Shown in pieces: positions 11,101-23,500 of a stretch of DNA of 64,000 nt. The stretch spans positions 6,820,001-6,884,000 of the forward strand of contig NC_088316.1 in NCBI RefSeq assembly GCF_910592395.1, given 5' to 3'. Within the stretch, counting starts at the first letter, position 1. The number at the start of each line of letters is the position of its first letter. Made by a program: the position numbers and the translations under genes. Under the pieces are notes generated by a model that worked only from the letters and a program-made list of their open reading frames with translations, had not been told where the DNA came from and did no database searches. The DNA comes from Lineus longissimus. Its lineage: Eukaryota > Nemertea > Pilidiophora > Heteronemertea > Lineidae.

Positions 11101-12156
11101 CAGTCACTGAGTCAGTGCAGCATTTGGCCTGACTAACCATAAAATTTGAAGCTCAAATCACAATTTAATTACCAAACAGCAGTCAAGCAGCAGCAAAAAA
11201 GCCAGGAGCGATTGTAAGCAGCATGCATACAGTAGATTATATAGTCACTACCTTACCTCAATTCCTATAAGGCTTCTCTATTTACTGATCTGCCAATGTG
11301 GTATTGAACATAAGCATCCTATCCTATTTGGAACTTTACATGTCTAAGATCGTGCAATGCAATCCTATGCACGTACCGCACCATTTCTAGTGTATACAAA
11401 CATGACCAAGAACAAAATGGCGAACCGCGAAAATACAATCCTCGAAAGAGCTGTCAGACACTTGATCCATGCAAACTGTGAAAAATACTGGACCGATTTC
11501 TTTTCAAATTCTGCAGCAAATTATTCACATCGTTGACTTGGAGATCTGATGGTTTGATGAATCCAGATTTAGGTTTTTCATAGGTTTTTTAATGTTTTAG
11601 TTCGCAGAAACTTGATCGATTTTAAAAGTGCGTCCGAACCCCGCGCATGCGCAATCTATCTCTACAGACTCTATTGTAGTGACCATTTATCTATATAATT
11701 ACTGCTTAATTTTGCATACTTAGATAGAATTCAAACTGTTTTCATCATTCAAATAATATGTAATCCCACCCATGCAATTGACATTGAAGAGGCCAAAATG
11801 GCCATTGCTGGTATATCTTCAGAGTTCTTCCGGAATTATTACATTTGTTGTCATACATTTCATAACCATGCACTCAACAGATCTGGACTGATCACCCAAA
11901 TGTGTGAACTGAAATATAGCTTTTTATACTTTCTACTCCGGATTGTTCTCAATTCTCTTCCAACAACTAAACCAGATTGTTGACAGTGAGCGAAGGTGCT
12001 ACCTTAGTTGACAAACGGATGGACAAGCAGTGACACACGATGGACAAGATGGGATGACACAACGCCATCCATGTGAGCTATTTGCTCACTCAAAAGATAC
12101 AGAGAAGCACTGGGTTGTATCACCCCTAAATACATAACAATTCCAGCTTTCAGTAA
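11101..12156. other. Non-coding spacer
   Basis: No gene or recognised repeat. Part of it is presumably the LINE 5' UTR and part is downstream flank of the minus-strand host gene that ends at 12157. Confidence 0.5.
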
Positions 12157-12342
12157 TCATTGATCTGAAAGGTATGATAATGTCAATAAGATGTAATCTA
12201 TATGTCTCCGATCATGATGATTTAATAAATCATATGGTCTGGAATAATACACTGTTGCTTTTTCCTCTTCTAAGGACTGAGCTGTGTCTTGCTGGAGTTT
12301 CTGTAGATGCATTTCTGTCATATGCAAGCATGTCATACGAAC
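12157..12342 (-). CDS. Host gene, terminal exon
   Basis: Begins after a strong acceptor (TTTTTAATTTCAG/GTTCG) and encodes 61 residues to a TGA at 12157-12159. It contains the coil-forming stretch MTEMHLQKLQQDTAQSLEEE and a tail with HHDRRHIDYILLTLSYL. The start phase is 0. Confidence 0.6.
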   Translation of the reverse strand, partial: VRMTCLHMTEMHLQKLQQDTAQSLEEEKATVYYSRPYDLLNHHDRRHIDYILLTLSYLSDQ

Positions 12343-14935
12343 CTGAAATTAAAAATCAAGAGGGGTAAGAGCTGAAAATATCCTGAAGTGCATTGCTGGA
12401 TTGTGTAAATTCCCGTCTTTGCATGTACAATCTCAAACTTAAAAGTTTCAGGACATTGTATGCGGTGATGGAATTTTGAATACTCAACAGCAAATAAGTA
12501 CACAGACTTTTGCCTCAACTGTTGAACCGAGCAGGTGTACTCGACATCAGCTTTTGAGTAGGTCAAAATCTGTAATACCACATATACCCAGAAATGTGAA
12601 GTAAAAAGGGAACATAAGTATATTCCCTCGTAACTTACTATGAATGTGACCTGGCTCTTCACACAGAAAGATGTTCCTGTGGAAGTCACCAATATCATTG
12701 AAATGCATCATAGATTTGTGAAGAATTTGTCTTTTGAGTCTTTTCTGAACGAAATTGTATGAATAGCATAGGCATGATGGATCTTGGTTGGTGCTTGCAT
12801 GGCTCATAATGATGACCCTTGCTTAGGCATGCCTGGTCAGTTGCTGAGGTAAGGGTGATCTCAGCTTAAACTTTAAAGCTGAACTGCATGCACAAAACCA
12901 GAGCGTCCCATGCGGCAATAGTAAGAAATTCAAACTCAACTGTTGAACCGAGCAGGTGTACTCGACATCAGCTTTTGAGTAGGTCAAAATCTGTAAAACC
13001 ACATATACCCAGAAATGTGAAGTAAAAAGGGAACATAAGTATATTCCCTCGTAACTTACTATGAATGTGACCTGGCTCTTCACACAGAAAGATGTTCCTG
13101 TGGAAGTCACCAATATCATTGAAATGCATCATAGATTTGTGAAGAATTTGTCTTTTGAGTCTTTTCTGAACGAAATTGTATGAATAGCATAGGCATGATG
13201 GATCTTGGTTGGTGCTTGCATGGCTCATAATGATGACCCTTACTTAGGCATGCCTGGTCAGTTGCTGAGGTAAGGGTGATCTCAGCTTAAACTTTAAAGC
13301 TGAACTGCATGCACAAAACCAGAGCGTCCCATGCGGCAATAGTAAGAAATTCAAACTATCGAAACATCCTTCTGAATACGGCCTGAAACATGATAGACCT
13401 CCAAGGCTTCGATGCGCTTGATTTCACAAACCAGCAAGCTGCAGGACGATGCAGACAGTCTCGGATAATTATGGAAGAGAAAAAAATAAAAAATCTCCAG
13501 GGATTCGAACCCGGGAACTCGGGCTCAGAATACGAACGCTCCAACCGTCTGAGCTAGGGGGGCTTTCTTGAACTGCTGCCAGCAAATATATCTTATAAGT
13601 ATGGCGATTATGCTTTATTTTTGCAAGACGAACAAGAAATTTTCTCAAGTACATGTAGGAGAAGAAGATACCACGACAAAGGTGAACATTGCTAAGAGAA
13701 AACGTAGACTCCGCATACATAATCACGCACAACAAAGAAAAAATGACTTTCTTCCTGCAGTTGACAACTGGAAGCCGCTCAAAGATGTTGAACAAAGATT
13801 ACACACAAATTTTTGCACATTCTATAAAGGCGTATTAAACAACAGGCATTTCAAGCAGCCCAGTGGCCTTGAGGATAAGAGTGTTGGCAAATATGAAATG
13901 GCCAGGGCCATTGTGCTCACCTCATGTGGAGGAAAGATGGATAAAGAGCATGGTATTGTGTCATGTAGTGTTAGGTTTAATGTAGGTCCAAGCAATTACA
14001 ATTTCCCCAAAATGGCCAATTTACAGTACATTCGACCTCTGTGACCTTGAAAAGTAGGTCAAATCAAAGAAGACCCGGGTGACACATTGAATGGTTGTTA
14101 GAATTAGATGTACCTGTGATATAAAATTGGTGCCAATCGGGCAAGTCATTACTAGGAATAATGGCATTTTGAAGAATTTAGGATTTGGCCCCCTCCCTCC
14201 CTGGAGGCCAAACGGCAAATCAGATCGCACCAAACTTCAGTACCTGAGATCACCTGACCAAGGGGTACATGTGTACTTAATTTGTGATCAATAGTCAGTG
14301 CAGTTAAGAAACGTGCCATAGTTACGGCCTGACGGCGAATTTACGCCATTTGACCTCTGTGACCTTGACAAGAAGGTCAAATTAAAAACCTGTGTGACAT
14401 ATACTGTATGGTGGTTAGATGTACCCATGATATCAAATTGGTGGCAATCGGGCAAGAAGTTAAGGAATAATCACATTTTTAAGGTTTTTGGATTTTGCCC
14501 CCTGGTGGTCAAGTGGTGAATCATATTGGACCAAACTTCTGTCCCTGAGATCACCTGACTAAGGGGTAAATGTGTACCAAATTTGGTATCAATAGTCATT
14601 GCAGTTTAGAAACGTGCCATCGTTACATCCTAACGGCCAATTTACACCATTTGACCTCTGTGACCTTGAAAAGGAGGTCAAATCAAAAACCCGGAGGATA
14701 TATGATGCACCTTTGCTAGAAGTACCTACCATATTTTTTTCAAAATTTCCCGACTACTATTAAGGGAGATATTGCATATTTTCACTTTTAACGTTTGGCC
14801 CCCTGGTGGCCAAACCATGAAACGAATTGGACCGAAACTTGGTCTCCAAGGTGTCATTACATAAGGGTACATGTGTACCAAGCTTCAACTCAATAGCTCT
14901 AACAGTTACAAAACGTGCCCTGCTAACGGACGACG

Positions 14936-14970
<35 letters not shown>

Positions 14971-17529
14971 ACGACGGACGACGGACGCCACGGTATGGGA
15001 TAAGCTCACCTCTGCTAAGAGGTGAGCTAAAAACCAGAGGTCTCGAGTTCGAGTCCCGATGAGAGGACCTTTTTATTTTGTTCCTTCCAGAATTTTCTGC
15101 GAAGGTCCCCACCGTCCCACAGCTTGCTGGTTTGTGAAATCGAACACATCGAAGCATTGGATGTCTATCATGTTTCAGGCCGTATTCAGAAGGGCCTTTC
15201 GGTTGTTTGAATTTCTTACTAGTGCCGCATGAGGTGCTCTGGTTTTGTGCATGCAGTTCAGCTTTAAACATTTCTGGTTGAAAGGGAATAGGCCTATGTC
15301 AGCAAATTTGGCTGGTACTTTGTATGGCTGAGCTTATTATTACATGTATGGAAACTTCCCAAATACCTGTATACCTGTCCAAAGGGTGACTTCTCCAAGA
15401 TTGTTATGATCTTGGTTTAATGTTCTCACCATGCATTAATTAGACAGTAATTAGACAAAAGTCATCGAAGAGGTGTGGAATTTGTGTTTCTAGAAGTGGT
15501 CAGTCTACCAAGGTAAAGCACTCGTCCTTCTTGGTAGATGCTCAAAGATTTCATGCACTTCCTCCCAACCCAAGTTAAAAAGTGACTAGTCCCGAGCGTC
15601 GGACTAGCAGATTTTTTTACCCCTGTCACACAGTGAAGGTCTCTTGATATATTATCGACCTTGCATTTTATGACCTGACCTGCTTACACCTGAAAAGTTG
15701 AAGAGTTATTTTAGTGTGCCCAATAGGTGTCACATTAAATTTGAAAAGTCTAGGACAAACAATGACGAAAAGTGCCACCTATGCTGACGTTTTTGAGTTT
15801 GACCTCTGACAAATCAAAAACCCGTTAATTATATGATTAGTCTCATCGGAAGTATTGACTGTAAAATGTTATAGTTTTTGCTATCAGCATTCATGAAATA
15901 TTGACATAACAAGGTTTTCAAAGATGTTCGTCTGGAGAAATTGTTTTTTTTCAGTTTTGGCCCCCTGGTTGCATATCATATTGGACCAACATTTATTGTC
16001 CGAGGTTATCTGACTTAGAGGGTCATGTGTACAAGGTTTCAAGTTCTTAGCTTCAGCGGTTAGGAAACATGCCATTGTTACACTAAATAGACAATTTTAT
16101 CTATTTGACCTTGAAAAGAAGGTCAAAACAAAACTCATGAGACATGTTATGTATCCTTGCTTGGAGTACCTACCATGACAATATCATCGAAAACACGTCA
16201 CTCGAATATTGCACCTTTTACCTTTTTTAGTTTTGGCCCCTGGTGGCCAAGCTGAGTATCAGATCGAACCGAAATTCAGTGTCGGTGATATCATGACGTA
16301 GGGAGTCATGTGTACCAAATTTCAAGTTCATAGGCAATGTTTTAGCAGTTAACAAACGTGCCGCAATTACACTCAAACTTCTAATTTACCACATTTGACC
16401 CGTCACTTTGAAATTTGGTCAAATTTAAAACCCGTATGATATGTTATGTACCCTTGCTAGGAGAACTTACCATTAAAATTTTATCAAAAAATGAAATGGC
16501 CAGGGCCATTGTGCTCACCTCATGTGGAGGAAAGATGGATAAAGAGCATGGTATTGTGTCATGTAGTGTTAGGTTTGATGTAGGTCCAAGCAATTACAAT
16601 TTCCCCAAAATGGCCAATTTACAGTACATTCGACCTCTGTGACCTTGAAAAGTAGGTCAAATCAAAGAAGACCCGGGTGACACACTGAATGGTTGTTAGA
16701 ATTAGATGTACCTATGATATAAAATTGGTGCCAATCGGGCAAGTCATTACTAGGAATAATAGCATTTTGATGAATTTAGGATTTGGCCCCCTCCCTGGAG
16801 GCCAAACGGCAAATCAGATCGCACCAAACTTCGGTACCTGAGATCACCTGACCAAGGGGTACATGTGTACTTAATTTGTGATCAATAGTCATTGCAGTTA
16901 AGAAACGTGCCATAGTTACGGCCTGACGGCGAATTTACGTCATTTGACCTCTGTGACCTTGACAAGAAGGTCAAATTGAAAACCTGTGTGACATATACTG
17001 TATGGTGGTTAGATGTACCCATGATATCAAATTGGTGGCAATCGGGCAAGAAGTTAAGGAATAATCACATTTTTAAGGTTTTTGGATTTTGCCCCCTGGT
17101 GGTCAAGTGGTGAATCATATTGGACCAAACTTTGGTCCCTGAGATCACCTGACTAAGGGGTAAATGTGTAACAAATTTGGTATCAATAGTCATTGCAGTT
17201 TAGAAACGTGCCATCGTTACATCCTAACGGCCAATTTACACCATTTGACCTCTGTGACCTTGAAAAGGAGGTCAAATCAAAAACCCGGAGGATATATGAT
17301 GCACCTTTGCTAGAAGTACCTACCATATTTTTTTCAAAATTTCCCGACTACTATTAAGGGAGATATTGCACATTTTCACTTTTAACGTTTGGCCCCCTGG
17401 TGGACAAACCATGAAACGAATCAGACCGAAACTTGGTCTCCAAGGTGTCATTACATAAGGGTACATGTGTACCAAGTTTCAACTCAATAGCTCTAACAGT
17501 TACGAAACGTGCCCTGCTAACGGACGACG

Positions 17530-17576
<47 letters not shown>

Positions 17577-20500
17577 ACGACGGACGCCACGGTATGGGAT
17601 AAGCTCACCTCTGCTAAGAGGTGAGCTAACAAGACACTTATAAGAGAGATATCACACTTTTTAGGTTTCAACGTTTGGCCCCCTGGTGGCAAAGTTAAGA
17701 ATCCGATTGGACCGAAATTCAATGTCAGAGGTCACCTGACCTGGGGAGGGGGTCTTGTGTACAAACTTTCAAATTCATGATCCTATCGGCAGGACAAGGA
17801 ACAGCATAAGGACGACGGATGACGGACACTGCAGTAAAATAATGATAATAATAATAATAATAATTATAATATTGAGGTCTTATATAGCGCTATTCCATGT
17901 TTGCCTGATCAAAGCGCTTTTGGGATATCATATTATTACCCCGGTATCCACAGAAATTAATCAGGGGCTTCAAGGAACAACCAGATGGCGCTCACTTGAA
18001 CTCGACCAGCAGGGGAACTAAGCAGTATTGTATTGTATAGGCTCCCCTACAGTGAGTCAAAAAGAAGATTTGTAAGCACTGTCATTGCATAAATCTACAA
18101 AATAAAGTGTTTCACATCGGAAAAGTTGGACAGACTGATGATTAGGCCTGTGAGGCACTCATTTTGAAATCACTCTTTTTTCCTAAAAAAATTAGCCCAG
18201 CACAGGTGGCGAATTTGCCAGTAGCAGTGAAAGGGTTAAACACCCTGTATTCTAAATATTGGAACAAATGGAGATTTTGAAACATGAGTTTTTATACGAC
18301 AAATACTATATGTTTTTGCAATGATATTTTTGATTGTAATGTTTTATCATTATTATTTGGCCAAAACTGTTCACCCTAACCTGTAGTCACAAATATCTTA
18401 AGTAAAAATGTCCTGAATATTGTTATCAGTGTTCTGAGATATCTGACAAAATAAGGTTTTCCAAAACGGGGCTAAAGATGCTCCATTCAGCCATTGTAAA
18501 GATGCTTCATTCAGCCAACACCCAACCCAACTAAACATAAGTTTAATTACCTTTGTGGCTTGAACTATCAGTCCAAACATACAATTTTTGTTGCCCAATT
18601 TTTGCAATGCAGAAAATGGGAGTTCAAGCAAGAGTTCAACCGCATGCTGCCCACAGAGTTGGCTGTCTAGTTCACAAGCTGAATTGGGGTCAATATTTGA
18701 AGAACTTCTTCCTGCCTCTTCTTCTAAACTGGGAAGAGTAACCGTTGCAGCTTCCTCTTTAACGTCGCTTAGTTTACATCTTTTCAACAAGGATTGTCCA
18801 GAAAGATCTTCATCAGTGTCCTCATTAATCTGGGGTAGGCCTCTGTTACTTCGTGGCATCCGTACATCTTGTTCCTCAACCATGTTTCCAAACCGTTTAA
18901 ACTGCAAAGAAGACCAAGTTCTATCAAAATTACACCAACGTATCAGAGCTTCATAAAAACAGGCCAGGCATTCATTTTTCTCTCCTATGAGAGAATCAAA
19001 TTGAGAAACTTAAGGCTCAATTCTGTCATGTCCATGCAGGATTGTCTCCAAGCCCAAATGTGATTCAGTTGGCAATAATTTTGACATCAGGCATGTCTCA
19101 ATACAGGTGGTGCCTGGTTTAGTCAGACCAACCACATGCTACCCAGGTGGTGCTGCAGCAAAAGTCACAACCCCAAGGACTAACAATGTCCCTTTATGGT
19201 CGGGTTGGGTCAGGGGCACTAACAATGACTAGTCATAAAGACACCTGCTGACATCATGTGGATTTTCTGACAGAGACCAATTAGTAGACATAAATTAGGC
19301 CTATGTCAATAGACAGGGCTTTCCAACTACCTTAAGCAGGTTGACGGGGCGACAAAATGAACGAGGGGGCACCAGAAAACCGACAGGCTGCCCCTGCTGC
19401 AAAAAAATTCTTGGCGGCACAAATAAGATGTATTTTTTTCTCCAAGTCAAGAATCAGATCGGACCGAATTCAGTGTCAGAGGTTACATGACAAAGGGAGT
19501 CGTGTGTACCAAATGTTAAGTTCATAGCTTTAGCGGTTAAGAAACGTGCCCTAGTTACACTCAAATGGACAATTTACGCCATTTGACCTATATGACCTTG
19601 AAAATTAGGTCAAATCAAAAACCTGTATGATATGTGATGTATCCTCGCTAGGAGAACCAACCATAAAAATTTTCTTGAAAACAAGTCACTCAAAAGAGAG
19701 ATATCACACTAGGTTTCCACTTCTGGCATCCTGGTGGCCAAGTAAAGAATCAGATTGGATTGAAATTCATTGTCAGATGTCACCGGAACTGGGGTGACCT
19801 GTGTACAAAGTTCATAGCTCTAGCAGTTAAGAAATGTACCACTGTTTTTTAAACAGGATACGGACGACGACGACACAACAGACAGTGAGACACAGCGGTG
19901 TTGTATAGACTCCCCTACAGTGTGCCAAAGACTTGTTAATCGTCCAACAGCCTGTCTGGTCTCAAGGTAAAAAAATGCTACACTCAAAGCCATACATACT
20001 CTAAAGACATACCACCAAGCAAAGTGTCTTGTCAAAGGAACAATGCGTATGAGTATATGCTGAGCCTGTAAGGCTCATCTTCTTTGCGACATGTGACTCA
20101 TTTGTCGTGGTGGGGTCACATATGTGACCATGGCCATATCTTTTATTTGTCTCCCTCACTGGAATGTTTGAGATATGAGACAATAATTGGCTCAATCAGG
20201 TATTCAGAGCCAACTTGCAGTGTTATCACATGGAATTCTATTCTGGAGAGCAGGGCAAGGATGGAGGGTTCTTCCACACTGTTGCTTTAATTCAAACGAC
20301 AGGAGCGGCTAAATTTCAGGTAACCACGAATTCATGACACTTTGACCATTTGCTTTCTCAATGAAAACAATTTCAACCTACCAGCAGCTTTTTCTACAGC
20401 AATGGTCATAAGACACGCCAGAGTTCCTACACTAGATGGACTAGGTTAAGAAGTAACATGTCACAACCTAACACTACACCTCATCAGGTGGAGGACACAG

Positions 20501-23500
20501 ACAGCAAATAAGTTGTTCAGTGTCCCAAGAGGATAGTCTGGGAAGGACAATGTAACAACCTTTTGTTACATAATGATGGCTGTTCAGTCTCTGGTCTCCT
20601 GAGAAGGACATCTTGAAAAGGGAGAAAGTTTAACCACTTTTTTTCTCTTCACTCTGTCATCAGATTAGGTAGATATTTAGAGAGGGTAAAAAGGTGTCAA
20701 GAATTCTGTCCATTATGTCATACTTGTAAATGCAGAATGGAGGCAGCTAGCAGCTGGAGTTTTTACGAGGGACATCGGTAGGAGCAAGTGGTGGACTTAA
20801 TGCAACACATAGCCATATGCACAGTTACCGAGTAAGGTACCTGGGTTTTTGATAATAATTAAAACTGGCTCCTGCCTGTGGTTTCCCTAGATGCTATCGT
20901 CTATCTATATCATTCATTTCATGCTGCTGACTGAACAAATTAACAACATAATCAACCATTGGTAACATGTATATGATTCGACTTGACACCGAGACAACTA
21001 CTGAGGCAAACAAAGAAGAATTTGTCAGAATGTCTATGCACAATTTTTTCCATATGATCAAAATGTACACCACCACCATACAGTATGAGAGTATCAGCAG
21101 TCTCTGGACACCATATTTTCTGTGTTTCCTCATATTTCTGTTCACATTCCCCAATTCACACATAATCAACACGAAATTCAGCTTGAACTCGCAGAAATTA
21201 TGTTGAAACCGATGAAATGGACCGATTATATGGGATCTTCTGGGGGCTCGTACTAGAAATCTACCACTGTGTCCAACTCAAAATGTTGATATTGGGTTCT
21301 TTTCGCTTTTGTCTTTGGATAGCGAAAAGCTTGATTGCTGTCATGATCAAAGGATTATTGAAGGGAAAGATATTTGAAGCGTACTTGGCGATACTGGGAA
21401 AATGTACCTTGCGCTAGATTTCGAATCAAAGACTGAATTTTGATTCGAAGAAGATTTTCGTGAAAATAAACAGTGAGATGCTCCTTGGTATCACTTTCAT
21501 GCAGCCATGTTTGTTTACGTCACACACGTCTATCATTTCCCGCGTAAACATTTTTCTTTTGGGGGACTCGAAAATTAAAATATTTCATGACGCTATTTCC
21601 CGCTAGGCGCCGTAAGGGTGAAAGTGGTAAGAGAAATGCTTTATTTGGCGCTGTGATCGCTCCCTGACCGGCTGACTGATTGTAAGGTACACTAACGGAT
21701 TATGTTACGACTCATTGTATAGAGTCAATTACCGTTAATAGTTAAGTGTCACAGAATGCTTTGTCACCCGGACACTGAATGCTTTGTTTCCCGAATATTT
21801 TGTCCTTGTCATTTCAAACTTCTGCCCCAGTCATGGTCTCTGCATGAGTGCTGCACCATAATACCTCAGAATACAAAGGAGCTTAAAATCTTTCAGAGGG
21901 AACTTTTGCACTTCTACTTTAACGCCAGTTAGCCAATAGTTACATTCGAGTTACCAGTGCAACTCACAAAACTGCACGACTCGTCCCCCTTCCAGTATTA
22001 TTAGAATAGATAAGATGAAATGGCCAGGGCCATTGTGCTCACCTCATGTGGAGGAAAGATGGATAAAGAGCATGGTATTGTGTCATGTAGTGTTAGGTTT
22101 GATGTAGGTCCAAGCAATTACAATTTCCCCAAAATGGCCAATTTACAGTACATTCGACCTCTGTGACCTTGAAAAGTAGGTCAAATCAAAGAAGACCCAG
22201 GTGACACATTGAATGGTTGTTAGAATTAGATGTACCTATGATATAAAATCAGGCAAGTCATTACTAGGAATAATGGCATTTTGAAGAATTTAGGATTTGG
22301 CCCCCTCCCTGGAGGCCAAACGTCAGATCAGATCGCACCAAACTTCGGTACCTGAGATCACCTGACCAAGTGGTACATGTGTCCTTAATTTGTGATCAAT
22401 AGTCATTGCAGTTAAGAAACGTGCCATAGTTACGGCCTGGCGGCGAATTTACGCCATTTGACCTCTGTGACCTTGACAAGAAGGTCAAATTAAAAACCTG
22501 TGCGACATATACTGTATGGTGGTTAGATGTACCCATGATATCAAATTGGTGGCAATCGGGCAAGAAGTTAAGGAATAATCACATTTTTAAGGTTTTTGGA
22601 TTTTGCCTCCTGGTGGTCAAGTGGTGAATCATATTGGACCAAACTTCGATCCCTGAGATCACCTGACTAAGGGGTAAATGTGTACCAAATTTGGTATCAA
22701 TAGTCATTGCAGTTTAGAAACGTGCCATCGTTACATCCTAACGGCCAATTTACACCATTTGACCTCTGTGACCTTGAAAAGGAGGTCAAATCAAAAACCC
22801 GGAGGATATATGATGCACCTTTGCTAGAAGTACCTACCATATTTTTTTCAAAATTTCCCGACTACTATTAAGGGAGATATTGTATATTTTCACTTTTAAC
22901 GTTTGGCCCCCTGGTGGCCAAACCATGAAACAAATCGGACCGAAACTTGGTCTCCAAGGTGTCATTACATAAGGGTACATGTGTACCAAGTTTCAACTCA
23001 ATAGCTCTAACAGTTACGAAACGTGCCCTGCTAACGGACGACGGACGACGACGGACGACGACGACGACGACGACGACGACGGACGACGGACGCCACGGTA
23101 TGGGATAAGCTCACCTCTGCTAAGAGGTGAGCTAATAATGAGACCCTTACCTCACCAACGGTTATCACAAGTAATTTATCACCCGAGTACATTCCATACT
23201 GCATATCTGGTCTTGATTTTACACAGGCACCCATAATATTCATTGTGCGCTCAGACGATGATCCAGGCCTGAAAAATACCACATATATTTTTAATCAGAA
23301 TGAAAAGGCCAGGGGCTATTGTGCTCACCAAATAGACATGCTGGTTTAGAAACATGGTACATATATAGTATATCAAGGTCAAATCAAATCAGCATGACAT
23401 GTGATGTATCCCTTCGTGGCCAGGTCGAGAATTACATTTGACCAAAATTTGGTGTCTGAGGTTATCTGACCTAGGGTCATACGTACCAAGTTTCAAGTTG

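Larger units (their letters stand above)
12515..13358. repeat. 422-bp tandem duplication containing a host exon
   Basis: Two adjacent units, 12515-12936 and 12937-13358, differing at only two or so positions (for example TAATACC against TAAAACC and CTTGCTT against CTTACTT). Each holds the complete 106-nt exon, its small downstream intron, the first part of the next exon and, at the other end, the 3' tail of the SINE at 13285-13566. The near identity means the duplication is recent. Confidence 0.95.

Noticed and set aside
13494-13566. A tRNA gene on the minus strand (perfect-looking A and B boxes)
   Set aside because: The acceptor arms do not pair, the anticodon arm is poor, and the sequence continues into a body shared with 15031-15272, so it is the head of a SINE.
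14871-15271. Open frames with poly-Thr, poly-Val or poly-Arg runs over the (GAC)n tracts (also near 17354-17624, 23031-23236, 30725-30967)
   Set aside because: They are translations of a microsatellite inside a non-coding repeat, on both strands.
19926-22014. Several 60-92 codon open frames as small genes
   Set aside because: AT-rich intronic sequence; no domains, and lengths are within chance expectation.
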